DNA from: Rutstroemia sp. NJR-2017a BVV2
Taxonomy: Eukaryota; Ascomycota; Leotiomycetes; Helotiales; Rutstroemiaceae
NCBI GenBank assembly: GCA_002946415.1
Contig: NJPS01000004.1
Location: forward strand, 873,001-937,000
Direction: 5' to 3'
DNA: 64,000 nucleotides
Shown here: positions 10,515-23,419 of the stretch, in pieces
How positions within the stretch are numbered: position 1 is the stretch's first letter
Layout of the letters: each line of letters starts with the position of its first letter
Made by a program: the position numbers and the translations under genes
The notes under the pieces: model-generated
The model's input: only the letters and a program-made list of their open reading frames with translations
What the model was told of the DNA's origin: nothing
Databases searched by the model: none

Positions 10515-13500
10515 TTTGAGAGTGGAGAGTGATGAAGAATGATAGTTGTTGGTAGGGGATTGCTTAGCAGTGAGATGAGGACCAACGCTGTTTTTATCAG
10601 GATAAGGCGAGGCAGTCCTTTGAATGGGATCCCACGCCTTCTTATTCAAAGTAGAGGTTGACATTATTCGGGTGTCGTAGTTCTGTTTATGCCGAACTTG
10701 GTTGGAATAATGATGGTTGTGGAGTAGAGGAGACGGCGTATAGCAAATTAGACGAATATTATTGGCCGCAATGGGTAATGCCGGAAAGAGGATGTTGTTT
10801 AATCGGGAGCGCCGGGTGACTACGGAATGGACTCGAGGTTTCAACGTTTGCATGTCCAAGAGCGACTCAGACAACCAAATGATGATTTCAGAAGTACCGT
10901 GTACGAAGCAGGCTAGGGGTGGTGGGGTAGGGGTAAGTTGGGGCGGAGGATCCAGAAGATGAACGTGAAATTATCGCGCAAAAGATGGTGTACAATGGTG
11001 CAACTGCAAGATGCACAATGCAGGATCGAAAGATGGTTCAAAAGATCAACAATGTATGAGGTCAATGCATGATCGAAAGCTAGGAAACATGCACACGAGG
11101 TATCGTGGAATAACACCGTCCTACCTGAGCCTGGCAATTCAGCCAGAATACAAAATACCTCTCCAACATGAGCTTACAACTACTACGGCCTCTCAACCTT
11201 CTCGCCCTCTGGGACCGCAGGACGTTCTTTTGAAATACACCGTCCTTAATCACCAGAACAATGAGCTGCTAGGTCTAGTAAATTGTCCCAAACCCGCCTG
11301 TTCTTTCTTAAGGGGCTGATGCTCACGCGAGCAGATTTGAGACTGGGGGAAGTGCTAAAATAGTTATCGTCTCAGCAACGAGAGGTCTGGAATAACACTA
11401 AGACATCTCTACTCCGCATATAGTTTCTCACCGCGGCGTATGGGGGTTATCATACATCATGGCGTCCAACCTATCCTTTGACAGTATCAACATGTCGTTT
11501 CGCTGAGAGATTTTCCGTGATAGATCTTCCGGTGGTGGGACGGGAATCTTCAATGTCGATATCGGTAACGTATCTCGCTCCACCACCCACCCCCTTCACG
11601 AAATCCCCACAAATGCCTTTCACATGCTCCGAAGTTCCCCGCACATTGGATTCGGGTAACTTGTGCGGCTGTGCCCAGCTTGATTGGGCTGAAACTTACA
11701 GCCGCTAACCTTGGAAGCTCTCGACCTCGATCGAGTACGTACCTCGTGCTAACCGGGTAGCACGACAACTATTCTCCATATGACTCGATAGACAGAGCAA
11801 AGATGAGGATATTTTACTTGTAGTTCACATAAATAGCATATCACAATACAAAAAGCCGTATCCAGAAACCGCAATCAGATCTGGAGCGATAGACGACGAA
11901 AACAAAATCTGGAGGACGCAACCAGCTGCCGTCCCAAGAATGCTAAGCTCTTCCCGCCGTTCCCCAAAACGCGCCTTTGTACGTAAGCGGGTAAGCTTTT
12001 AACCGAAAGGATATGCACGTGCGCCCCCGCAAATCCTCCTCAAATATTAAACCTTGTCTCCCTCGTAATGCTGTCTACGAAGTACTTCCGTATTGAAACA
12101 ACGAACATCAATCGACCCGAAGTGGCGGAGCAACTTCCTAACTTGCAGCCACCATCACAAGGCTTAGTCGTCAGACTCAGTCTGATCGGAAACCCGATGA
12201 AAGCTTCATCTTATCTGTTCCCAGGTATAGAAAGTCACTCAGTACCTGCAGCCGGCCGTTTGGTGAAATAGCTCATCCTGCGTTACAGACATAACTTAGA
12301 TTCTGGAAAGCACCCGTGAAATTGAGGGAATTAGTCAGTGTCGTTGGGTTTCGAGTGGTGGAAACTTGATAACGAGTCAAAGCCATCGTCGTCAAATGAT
12401 TATCGTGAAATCCATGGGGGTAAGTGCTCTGTATGGATTTCAATGCAGCATGAGGTTGTGTTTTCGACTTGGCAAGCGTCCACAACAACGTGTTGTGGTT
12501 GCACATTGTCTTGATAACATATGATTTTGTAGTTAAAGCTGAGAATAACTTGATCAATCAACCTTTGTCGACGTCCTTTCAGCAAGTGCCTCATTTCTGG
12601 GACGGGAGAAGCCGGGCTCACATGTTGACAATATCAAGTGTAAGCTGGATCACAACACGATGAGTAACGGCTGGGTTGGTTGCGGTTTTCGACGCTAGTT
12701 TCATTATGCGTCGATTCCAGCATTGCCACCAATGAGCACGACAAAGCAGGAAATGGCAAATGAGGGGTTGTTGCGACTTCACGCTCGCAAGTTACCAACG
12801 TCCCGAGGTGATGTTTACGTCGGCCGCAAATTCGCACAAGGGGGAAGCGAATTGCATACCTGGGACGAAAATTATTCGGAAGCATACCAATTTTGATATG
12901 CCTATTTTGGTACATTCGATATATCTGTTATCTACCTGCGAGAAAGGCAATCGTTGCAGCGTTTTTTATTCGACGACGCTATCTGCGGAATGCTTCAGAA
13001 TTAGAAAGTGTCACCAACTTGAGTATCCATGATTGCGGTGCATAATAATCCCAAGGAAGCCGGCACCTAACAGCGACGAACTAGCGACATATTGTGTGTT
13101 GCGGTTTGTTAAACTAGAAGATCTATCATATCAACGAGGCTTCAGCAAGGCTGCTGACTTCCCATGTGCCAAATTTTCTCTACAGTTGGAGGACTTGGTC
13201 TATTCCGATAGCTCTTTCCTCTAAGCCGCAACATGTCGTCGTCCTCGCCTCCTTCTCGTCGTTCGATACCCGTCCACCGATCACAATCCTCTAAACATTC
13301 CGAGATATATTGCAGAATGGATTACGGCTGTGAGAGTCAGCTCTTGGGTCCTTTACAGCATGCGCTTTTCTTTTCTCTCCTGTCGTTCCAGATCCTTTTA
13401 GGGACTGCACTGAGTCACAGACCAATGTCACATTTTGATTACGGACCGATATTCTTTAACTTAACAATAACGAACATCTGATTGTTCAAGCACAATGTTG

Positions 13501-13942
13501 ACTTTGAGGATCGAATCATCCACATCAAATTGGACATCTCAAAACTAGATTTAGTTCGAATATTGGACTTCGGAGTTGGTCAATGACCTAGGCTAGCCCC
13601 TGGTGCACTCACGATTGACTTATGCCGACCGTGTTCCATCCTGTTAACTCTGAATGAACGAACATCCAAACAGTTATGGCAGCCGACCCTGCATGTTCTC
13701 CTGAATCTTTTGTTATGTTGAGTATCAAAATTTCATATCCCCGCTCCTTTATTGACAGTACACCTAAGCTACAGCTCAGCGCATTCCTCCCTAGCAGCAC
13801 CGGCCTCCGCCCGTTTATCCAATCTTTCAAACAAGTCACAATCAACAGAGCTATTAATTTACGATGCCAACCCAAACCTCCAAGCCTTTTGTAAAAGGCT
13901 TTATACTTATGCCTTCTATATCTGCAGTTTCTGCCTCTAGTC
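10515..13942. other. 3.4-kb gap between PCK 5' end and the MFS transporter 3' end
   Basis: No ORF here shows a recognisable domain or a convincing spliced model. The right-hand part is the 3' flank of the transporter. The left-hand part (10515 to roughly 11500) should be the PCK promoter, which in ascomycetes is under strong carbon-source control; I could not find a clean CCG-N7-CCG AcuK/AcuM-type site by eye. An 82-codon ORF at 13233-13481 (MSSSSPPSRRSIP...) is possible but unsupported. Confidence 0.5.
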
Positions 13943-15451
13943 CTACTCCTTAACGAACCGATGGAATATTCCACTCACGGCCACCAACAGACCACCGCAA
14001 GCCAAAAACACACCTCTCCTGTACGCCTCTCCTTCCTTCACCAATGCCAGACTTACTACAACGAATATGTTCAACGGTATCCTCAAAACGCCATAGACTC
14101 TCGCTCTTACGCCATCTTCGACTACCTTTCCTTTTAAGTATCCTATCGATGGGAAATACATACCAACCATTCCTTCAAAAACACAAAATGCTAAGAAAGT
14201 CAACGGCTCAGACTTAGTAAGCAATGGAATAAGAAGGGTGATTGAGGCCGTAGAGAAAATAATGGTAAGAAGTCTGGAAGGAGGAAGCTTAGTAGCTAGG
14301 AGCGGAGAAAGATGTGTGAAGAGGAGGGAGCCGAGCATAACGGACGCCATGAAAGATGCGAATATCATCCCGAGAGGTAAGGAGGGCGCGGCAGGAGACT
14401 GGGTGGACTTCAAAGCAGGAGTCCAGAAGAATACAAATAGATACATGGAGCCTTCGAAGAAACAGGAGGCCAGTCCAAGAGTAAAAATTCGCGAATTGGT
14501 TAAGACAAGGTTTAAGATGGAGGGGTTCGCTGCAGGAGCCCTCGATACTGGAGTGGGCGACGAGCTGCGCGAGGAGGGTTGGCTAGAGGGAGTTTGCGTG
14601 GGCGTTGTTGTTTTCTGCTGGGTCGCACTGTCGCCGTAGTTTTCAGTCTGCGGTCAATAATCAGCCATCATACCTGATATGAATATAGAAAATAGGTCTA
14701 GCATACCCAGTATAACGTAATAACATATGCCGAAACGCACAACAGAGCAGCGGATGCCATAAACGGCATCCTTCTATCGTCTGTGACCTGGACCAGCCAT
14801 TCACTAAACACGCCAGAAAGAATGGCCATGACACTATTCAAGGTAGTCATGATCCCAAACATAGTACTCAAGCTGGTCCCTGCTTGGTGTATTTTCCTCT
14901 TATGATATTCTGTAACCATCCAGCTCTCAAATGCGCTGTACATCAGACTTGTGCTCAATCCTCCGAATACCCGCCCGAGGAACAGAACTGGAGTAACAGG
15001 GGAAAGCGTAGAGAAGCAGGATAGCATATATGTAAGGCAGAATACCAGACATGCTGATTTCCGGCCATATTTATCGGCGAAAGATCCTACAAAGTAGCCG
15101 GATATGCCGCCGGAGAGAAAGCCGGTTGTGAAGAGGAGCGCAACGGTTTTCTCGTCGAGCCCGAATTGGTCGTGGTAGAGGCTGTATATGTATGGACCTT
15201 TGCAAGAGATTAGCAAGAGCTACGGCGAAATTGGGTAATATAATACCTTGAAGCCAGTCCGAGGCCATTACCAAACAGTACACTGTCAGGAATAGCTTGG
15301 TAAAGCGGCTAGCTTCTGCCTTTGCTAAAGGCGTCGCTACATCCGCATTTTTCTTGTCCTCTGCAGAATCTCCCTTCATACGGTATCGTTGCCATGTCAG
15401 AATGCCGCAAGCTGAGATCAATACCAGGAAGGCAGAATCGTAGAAATCCAT
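13943..15451 (-). CDS. MFSD5-type major facilitator (molybdate-anion transporter family)
   Basis: Three exons (15451-15247, 15197-14707, 14647-13943) give 466 codons. An N-terminal membrane segment (SAFLVLISACGILTW) precedes the MFS core. The core has KLFLTVYCLVMASDWLQGPYIYSLY, the loop motif GSFADKYGRKSACLVFC, FGGLSTSLMYSAFESWMV, and a second half with IFTLGLASCFFEGSMYLFVFFWTP and GMIFASFMASVMLGSLLF. The WTENYG element at the middle-loop junction is restored by the second splice and corresponds to the WGENY region of human MFSD5. Relatives (PF05631 type) include the Chlamydomonas MOT2 molybdate transporter; substrate in fungi is inferred, not shown. The Ser/Pro-rich central loop is cytosolic. 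An in-frame upstream ATG exists, but MDFYDS is the usual family start. Divergent from PAN2. Confidence 0.88.
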
Positions 15452-15935
15452 GGTGGTGTTTGGGAGGTTCTGAATGGAGGGGTAGCGATGACTTTCGTTC
15501 CAGCAAAGAGAGCTGGCTAGCCAGTATGATTGCAATTGAAAATAACGAAGGTGATAGTGAGTCACTTGATAGAAATTAAGAACAAAGAAATACTTGCACC
15601 TACAAGAAATACAAACTTACTGCGACCAATGCACAATTCCAGCGGCTGAGACGTGCTCAGTTGGAGAAACGAAGGTTGAGCGTTTGGCGCTCGCGCGATC
15701 CTGATGTTGTAGGTTCGGGATTCGGGGGGATTTAACGAAAGGTGGGGGCAGAAGGCTGCCAGCCTGCCAGGCACTCCAGGGCTCGCCATGGCGGTAAGTG
15801 CCTGTGGCAGAATGCTAAGAAACCCCCATCAACTTTATCGATATCTCCAACCTTCTTTGTTCTGTTTTTTTGGATTTTGCTACCACTTTTTATATACATA
15901 ACCATGGTTTGGTAACAGGAATTTCAGCTAGATCC
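15452..15935. promoter_or_regulatory. Divergent promoter MFSD5-type transporter/PAN2
   Basis: About 484 bp separate the start codons. A 75-codon minus-strand ORF (15789-15562) ends just upstream of the transporter start. It could be a uORF in a long leader but has no recognisable content. Confidence 0.55.
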
Positions 15936-18900
15936 ATGGATGGCGATTGGGAGGAAGTAAGTCACTATTTTCTTGTCTCATTATAAGTTTCCTGTCACCC
16001 TAAAGACGACGCCTTTCTTCAGCATAGCTCCCGGGGTAGCATCGCAGCCTTGTCGTTATCTCCTTGTTCCATGAGAAGCAATTGGCCGCGATGGCCAGCA
16101 ATTTCCTAACAGGATATGGTTCTGATTTCCTTCAGGTCAGTCGACTTCCGCTGCCGCCTTCGGGTGCGCTGTCGGATCATATGCAAGCTCCAGCAAGGGC
16201 GTTTGATACTTCGCAAGAATTGTTCTGGGCTGGAGATGAATATGGACGCGTCTCGAGTTTCTACGGCCGCGATTTACGAGCCTATACCTCCTATAAGTCA
16301 GGAACGGATCCTGTGCGACAATTCCTCTTTCACGATAAGGGTGTGATTTCAGTGGGCGGGAAGAGTGTGCATATGGCGTCGAGGAGGGGTCTATTTATAT
16401 GGCATATTACGTACGAGTCATTCTGGGATATATATCTGGGCAGTGCTGATCACTTGGATGGTATAGTCATGACGATATGAAGGATTTACGATGTATGAGT
16501 TATACTTCCAAGGGAACTTCAGAGATACTTGTTGCGGGGTTACAGGATCGGATGTTTGTGATCGATGTGGACAAGGGGATTATAACGAAACAGGTAATTG
16601 CACACCTGAAGCTATGCCGGAATGCCTTCTAAATGATTAGATACCCACTACCGACCACTACAAGATTATGAGGAGGAGTCGGTATATATGCGCCGCGACG
16701 CAAACCGGATCGGTCAACATACTTGATCCGCTGAATTTCAACCTGATCAAGACATGGCAAGCTCACACGTCTCTTATCAACGATATGGATGCTCAGCATG
16801 ACTTCATAGTCACTTGCGGGTTTTCGCTACGGCAGCAGCAAACATACATGCTTGATCCGCTGGTCAATGTGTTCGATTTGAAGAAAATGGTCGCATTACC
16901 TCCTATTCCTTTCCCTCCTGGTGCAGCATTTGTACGAATGCATCCTCGAATGCTGACGACGAGCATCGTTGTTTCTCAAACTGGTCAAATGCATATAGTG
17001 GATCTAATGAATGTTAATACAAGCAATGTGAGACAAGCAAATGTTTTGACTGCGTTAAGATCCCTTGAGATAGCTCCATCGGGAGAAGCTATTGCCCTAT
17101 CAGATATCGAATGCAATGTACATATATGGGGTTCGCCGACGAGACTACGATTTGCTGAACTTAGCACTCCTACGGAGTTTGCGGATCCTGATGAAAAACC
17201 TACACATACAGAATGGTCGAATGATACGTAAGTTAACTGGCTAGCTGTCGAGAACTCACTAACTGAGAATCTGACCAGCCCCTTGAGCACCGTTGGCATG
17301 CCATATTACAGAGAACAGCTTCTATCTGCCTGGCCCAGTCATATGATCTTCGAGGTTGGCGCCCCGCCACTAAAGGTTGACTCGAGCTTTCTTATATCGC
17401 CAAAAGCCACCGAGTGGGCTATCTATGGACGAAATGCGAGAAAGGGTTTAAGGAACCAAGTGGAGAACACGAGAATGTCGGAGAAGGCATCCGCAGCTAT
17501 ACCAGCACCCAAATTCTTGAGTGAAAAGGCTCGAGAAGCCGATACCACTCCCGAACGGAAGATCAGTGATCTAGCCGAAGCGACGGGGCTCAAAGAACTC
17601 CCTAGCCTAAAGGCGCAAGTTGATCCGTTGTATCGTAATGTTGAGATCAAATACAGCAAGTATGGTGTGGACGATTTTGATTTTGGGTAAGTGATTACAT
17701 CCCCTCTTGGACTATCCAAACTCATACAGTGCAGATTTTATAATAACACTCCGTACTCGGGTCTCGAGACTCATATCTCAAACTCATACGCAAATCCTTT
17801 GTTGCAGCTGATGCGATTCACACCTCTAGTCAGGAATCTTGCATTACAACATACTGCAACGAATTGTATTAATGATTCTTGTTTGTTGTGTGAAATGGGA
17901 TTTCTATTTGATATGCTTGAAAAGGCAGAAGGTACTGCATGTCAAGCTACTAATCTACTAAAGACCTTCAGTCATGACCCTCAAGGTAAGAGAATACTCG
18001 TTGTATGGTTGTGAAGATCTAACCTGTCACTAGCCGGACCGATGGGTTTACTGGAGGAGGATTCTCGGGGCGCTTCACTTACGAACATGCTTCAACAATT
18101 AGATCGATTCTTACTTGAGAAGATGAGTCAAGATTATAGAAGCATTCATCCTTATTCGAATGCTCTTGGCCATGTTAGTACTTCTGCTGAAGGTTGGGTG
18201 CCTCCTGACTAACGATATAGGCACTTTCTACATCCGCCACAACCACTATTCGATGTGTAGCATGCAAGAGTGAGCACACAAGGCCAGGCAATACTGTCTA
18301 TGGCGATCTCATCTACCCGCAACCTTCACTTGTAGGCATTTCATTACTACTTATTGGGCTGTGCTAACTGTAATAGAAACCTCACAATCGCAATGGTAGA
18401 GCCCCAATACCGAAGAGGTCGTTCTCTGAAATATTAAAATCGAGTATTGAACGTGAAGGGACGAATCGTGGGTGGTGTATGACATGCAGAAAATACCAAA
18501 CAGTACAAACAAAAAAGACCATACATAGCGCACCAGCAGTTCTGATGCTTAATGCATGCGTGGTTACACCCGAAGCGAAGCAGTTCTGGGCTACTCCAGG
18601 CTGTTTGCCAGAAGAAATAGGAGTTATCATCAGCCAAGGACAAATATTTTGCTACCAAGGGGAAGACCTGCGACTACATCTCCAACGGGGTGCTCACAAC
18701 ATTACTGTGTATTCTTTAGTTGGCCTTGCTGCAGAGATTGATAGTGGGCAACATGAGAAACCGCATCTGGTATCTTTAATCAATGGTAAAGATCCCTCCG
18801 CCGTTCTTATCTTACCAGTTATTAACCATAGGTAGTTTCTCATTCGGCCCAGACAGCCCCCGGCGAAAGTCAATGGTATTTATTCAATGATTTCTTGGTT

Positions 18901-20052
18901 TCAAGAATGTCAACAGAGGAGGCTTTGACATTCAATACTACTTGGAAAGTACCATCTGTTATCACTTATCAAGTGAAAGATTACAATAATCGTGTTGACA
19001 ACACGTGGAAGCGAACTCTGGATACCTCCATTTTATATCAAGATAACAAGTACGTCCCCTTTTCTCAAAATCGGACACAATTCTGACATAACCCCAGCAA
19101 TCGCTTCCTAGAAAAAACATACCGCACCCTAACTGAACGTGAAGCGCCCACCGAAGGGACAATAATCGCCCTCGACGCCGAATTCGTCTCAGTCCGCCAA
19201 CCCGAAATCGAAGTAAACTCCGATGGCGAGCGCGAAACCATCCGCCCCACCGCGCATGCTCTTGCCCGTGTCTCCGTCCTTCGCGGCTCCGGCGACGACG
19301 AAGGCTTCCCATTCATTGATGACTACATCATAATCAAAGAACCCATCGTCGACTACCTAACCGCCTTCTCGGGCATCAAACCCGGTGACCTCGACCCGCG
19401 CACCTCGCGCCACAACCTCGTCTCCCTCAAACACGCCTACAAAAAGCTCTGGATTCTCCTCAACCTCGGCTGTCGCTTCCTCGGCCACGGCCTCAAGACC
19501 GATTTCCGCGTCATCAACATCCATATCCCGAAATCGCAAGTCATCGACACGATTCACTATTTCTTTATGAAGAACCAACCGCGGCGCCTGGGGCTGGCGT
19601 TCCTTAGTTGGTATCTGTTCAAGGAGGATATTCAGGTCGAGACGCATGACAGTATCGAGGACGCGAAGATGGCGTTGAAGCTGTGGAGGAAATACGAGGA
19701 GTATGTGGATGCGGGCGTGCTGGAGGAGATTATTAGGGAGATTTATAGGGTGGGCAGTGGGAGGAACTTTAAACCGCCGAATCTGAGGAGGGAGAGGGAG
19801 GGCGGGAAAGAGGTCCCGACGGGGTCGGGGGCTGGGGATATGGCGAGGAGTGATACGCCGCCTGAGGGTGGGGGCACGGCAGGGAATAGTGCTGCTGTGG
19901 GAGGAGGAGGTGCTGGTGCTGGTGCAGAGGCACCGGTAACGCCTGTTAGGAGACCGTTGGGGTTGGGCCTGGCTCCTGGGACGGGGGGGAGTACGGGGTT
20001 CGGTGGGGGTGGTGGGGGCTGGACACCGGGGAAAGGAAGTCCGTTGAGGTAG
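15936..20052 (+). CDS. pan2: PAN2, catalytic subunit of the PAN2-PAN3 poly(A) nuclease
   Basis: Eleven exons (15936-15956, 16136-16410, 16467-16593, 16641-17227, 17279-17686, 17735-17985, 18034-18173, 18221-18331, 18377-18785, 18836-19049, 19098-20052) join to 1165 codons, normal for the family. Order: [15 protein letters not shown], a WD40 domain (about 20-350), a linker that binds PAN3 in relatives, a pseudo-ubiquitin-hydrolase domain with zinc-type pairs ([16 protein letters not shown]), then a DEDDh 3'-5' exonuclease. The catalytic acidic residues are visible as [15 protein letters not shown] and THDSIEDA. The tail is Gly-rich and ends [12 protein letters not shown], a conserved fungal terminus. 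The complex shortens poly(A) tails early in mRNA decay and is cytoplasmic. One intron (18332-18376) is only 45 nt. Confidence 0.96.
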
Positions 20053-21373
20053 GGGGGTGGGAGCTGGTGGAAGAGGATGCATGGAGTGGGTTGCATAAAA
20101 ATTTAGTTTGAATATTATCTGCATGGAAGGAAATGGAAGGGTGGGGCGAGGCGAGGTGGGAAACTTGGGGAGAGGCAGAGGCAAGCAGAGATGATGGATG
20201 GAGATAGGTGACAGATAGATAAAGAGAGATAAAGGAAATGAGTATGAGAAGTAGGGAGGAGAATGAAAATGATTTCTTACTTAATTTTGTTCTTAACTTG
20301 CGTGTTTGGGCGGTAAGTAGTAAGATACTAGTTACTTAGGTGGTAGTGATGGTGCCCTTCACAATGGCCAGGGAGAGTGAAGAGAAGGAAAGGCAATGAG
20401 ATTGGAAAGGGTGCGTATGCATGTACGGATGACGCCCTAGAACAAAATCAAATGCATTTAAATTACATCCGAATTGCTCACTCACTCACTCACCCAATCA
20501 CGCATTCAGCATACATTAACAAGAAATAGTAACAGCAACCGCAACGATAATAGGAAAAGGGATATCTCATATTTCTTCTTGGTATCATATCTACAATACA
20601 CCCCGTCCGCCGAAACCATCCGCTCATCCAAACCATATCTCATATGCCACCCTCCTACTCTCACCACACCTAGCCGGGCCCAGTTTGATTTTCTTCCTCA
20701 AACTATGCTCCATGATTGAATGTGCTCCTCTCTCTTTGCCGCACGCAGTCCGGCTATTTTCAATCATCCAATCCATCGACAATGGTATCTTAACAACTCT
20801 GTCTCTTTTCCTCTATCCACATCTCCATCTGTATTCACCTACACCCAATCGACGAACGCGGCGTGCCTCCTTATTGAAAAAAGACAAAATGTCCGTACGT
20901 ATCGTATGGAAGAAGAGGAGAGAGTCGAGAGTCCAAAACGAGAATCGACGCCAACTTTCCAGGTCATGGCATATCCTCTTGTTGTCTTGCTCCTCCATTC
21001 CTCTGCTCCCCTCCTTATCCGACCCTCCATCCAAAAAAAAAAATATAACTCGCGGGAAAAAATGGTTCGTGGAAACCGTCGTCAAATCTCCAACATGTTC
21101 GGTTCTGTTTCTCATAAAAAAGGGAATGGTGGTTAAAAAAAGGCGGGATTAAAATATTCTGAGACTCCTTCGAGAATTCCCCCAAAGACATCAAACCAAG
21201 TCAAGTAAAGCGAATGAACTCCCGCTAGCTCCTGTAAATGCAACGAAAATGCAAATCTGTACAATAATAGCGCCGAAAGGTGAAATAAAAAGGTGATGGT
21301 ATTCGTAAGCAGTTCGATGTGATATCCTGAATCGTCAATGCTGGCGCAATGCCAGCGTGTTCGATCTGGGCCT
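20053..21373. other. Convergent spacer PAN2/YANK kinase
   Basis: About 1.3 kb between two stop codons. The left part is G/A-rich and the right part C/T-rich, with an A-run near 21033. Several overlapping ORFs of up to 155 codons (20685-21152) lack any recognisable motif, so I treat the segment as 3' UTRs plus spacer. Confidence 0.5.
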
Positions 21374-23419
21374 TCATCCACTGCTGATAATGACTCTTGC
21401 GCCCTCCTTGCCGAGAATGCCCCTCTCTTGTGGTTTCGGGCTATGACCTCTGCCCTTCTTCCTCGTCAAGAACCCAAGCATTCCAGTAGGTTTCGAGCTG
21501 GCTTCAACCAATTTGGCATCTGCTGGCAGAGTGGCATCTTGCTTGGCTAGTTCGGACCAACTTCCTGTTTCACCTAGTACAACTTGCATTCCACCTCCTT
21601 GCGATTCTTTACGGATGCCAGTGGGTCGGTAAGGCCTGTTATACGGTTGTGAATATGGTTGAGGTACCTTGTTTGCACTTGCCGTGTGCGCGTGCGGCAC
21701 CGAGCGAGGAGGCCCTAATACAGGACTGGTATTTTGTGACGGTTGCTGCGAGCGAGGAATGGGTGGAATATTCGTTGGCGATTCCGAGCGTGATGACGGT
21801 TGAGATCGTGAATGGGTTCGTCTGCGGCCTTTCGAAATGGTCCGGGTTAGTGTTGCCTTAGGGAACTCGTCAGATGTCTGGGAAGCTGGGGTCGAAGGTG
21901 TGAAGTTCGTAACGGGTGGAGGTGAATTCGGATCCATTCCATCATTATACCTAGGAAAACTTTAATATTTGGGGGAATTAGTAGTGGAAGGCTGCTGACC
22001 TGTCATACGCTGCCTTGGTGTAGTCAAATGTTGTGTATTGCTGCTCAATCATTTTGTGTAGTTCGTCTTCTTTGATCTCCTTCTCTGTTGCATCTTCCTT
22101 CAGGGCTTCCCTTGGCTTCTGTCGTCTTGCTCGAGCCTCCAATGGCGCCTCCTCCAACAACAGTTCCTCAAGATCGTAGGTAGCATCAAAGTTCGTCTTC
22201 TCGCTCGATGGAACGAAGACCGGCTCGATTTCTTTCCTCTCCAGTGCTTCGAAATCTATAGGACGGAAGAAGGGGTTGTCTGTGAAGGTTTGGAAGCCAG
22301 CGGAACCCATTCGTTTAGATGGATCCTCCTCCAAAGCTGAGCTGATTGCATGCAGACATGGCATCGTAACCGGCGGGGATGTGATCGGGAAATTGGGACT
22401 GGCCCTCGTGATTTGTGCTGCTAATGACGTTTGTGTACTACCTTCAAAGGGTCGCTGCATACTCTGATTAGATTTGAATGGCAGAGATTGAAGGTTAGAT
22501 AACGCACCTTATTGTAGATGCACTCATAAAAGAGTACACCTAACGACCACCAATCGGCCCCTGGCCCATACCCACATCCTTTGTAGACTTCTGGTGCGAG
22601 GTATGCTAGAGTACCGGATTTACTGGTTAACTTTCGATTTGGAGTATAATCAGATGCGACATTCTGCACACTGTTAGCGTTGTGCCCATCCTCGCCGGTG
22701 GACATGGAGGCTACGAACAAAATCTGCCAAATGGATATGTCCTTCGGAGTCCAGTAGAACATTGTCAGGCTTAACATCCCGATGTATGATTCCTTGCTTG
22801 TGTATATATTTCAAAGCAATTCCCAGCTCCGCAATCCAAAATCGAACAGCTTCTTCTGTGAAGGTCTTTCGTGAAATGTGAAATCGTAAGTCACCGCCAT
22901 TCATTAAATCCACCACCAAGTACCTGCGACGCCCATTAGCAATTGGCCCCACCCACGCAGCCTCTTTGAACTTACATATACTCAATATCTTGAAAGCTGT
23001 AACGCAAATTGCAGATGAAAGGATGATTCAGATGCTCCAACATCCTCCGCTCTCGTATTATATTCCGCACGCTTTCCTGTCGAACGACTATCTTCCTGTC
23101 AGCTACTGTTGTGCCGTGGGCTGTGAAGCCCCCAATATACCATCACCCACCTTCATCCTTCCGAATGTACTTCAGCGCGAATGTCAATCCGGTATCCTTC
23201 CTCTCTACTATCCTCACTTTCCCAAAGGCACCCTTTCCTACGACGCGCAGTAATCGAAAGTGGTTAAGGCTCACTGTTAGAAGGCAGGAGCAGGTTAGCA
23301 TGTGAATATGTACGCTACCGACAAACAGCATTTGAGACGTCTGAACGTCTTTGGAACATCAAGTATGGATCCGTACCTTCATCGTCGAAGTTCACCGGTT
23401 TCCCCGAACTATTCCCCAT
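21374..23419 (-). CDS. YANK/STK32-type AGC serine/threonine kinase
   Basis: Seven exons (23419-23377, 23273-23151, 23105-22976, 22923-22719, 22663-22508, 22454-22000, 21950-21374) give 562 codons. The protein starts [14 protein letters not shown], like the MG.NTS.KP start of STK32 kinases, suggesting N-myristoylation. The kinase domain follows: [15 protein letters not shown] (glycine loop), FALKYIRKD (lysine), [15 protein letters not shown], catalytic loop [10 protein letters not shown], then LADFNVA. The DFG motif is therefore DFN, as in human STK32[13 protein letters not shown] and [11 protein letters not shown] complete the C-lobe. The tail has FDYT and a long Ser/Pro-rich disordered extension. 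Two introns are noteworthy: one of 45 nt (23150-23106) and one with donor GTTCGT right after LADF. Cellular role in fungi is poorly known. Confidence 0.9.

Noticed and set aside
15562..15789. 75-codon ORF upstream of the MFSD5-type gene as an extra exon
   Set aside because: Different frame relation, no family similarity, and the usual family start MDFYDS is intact downstream.
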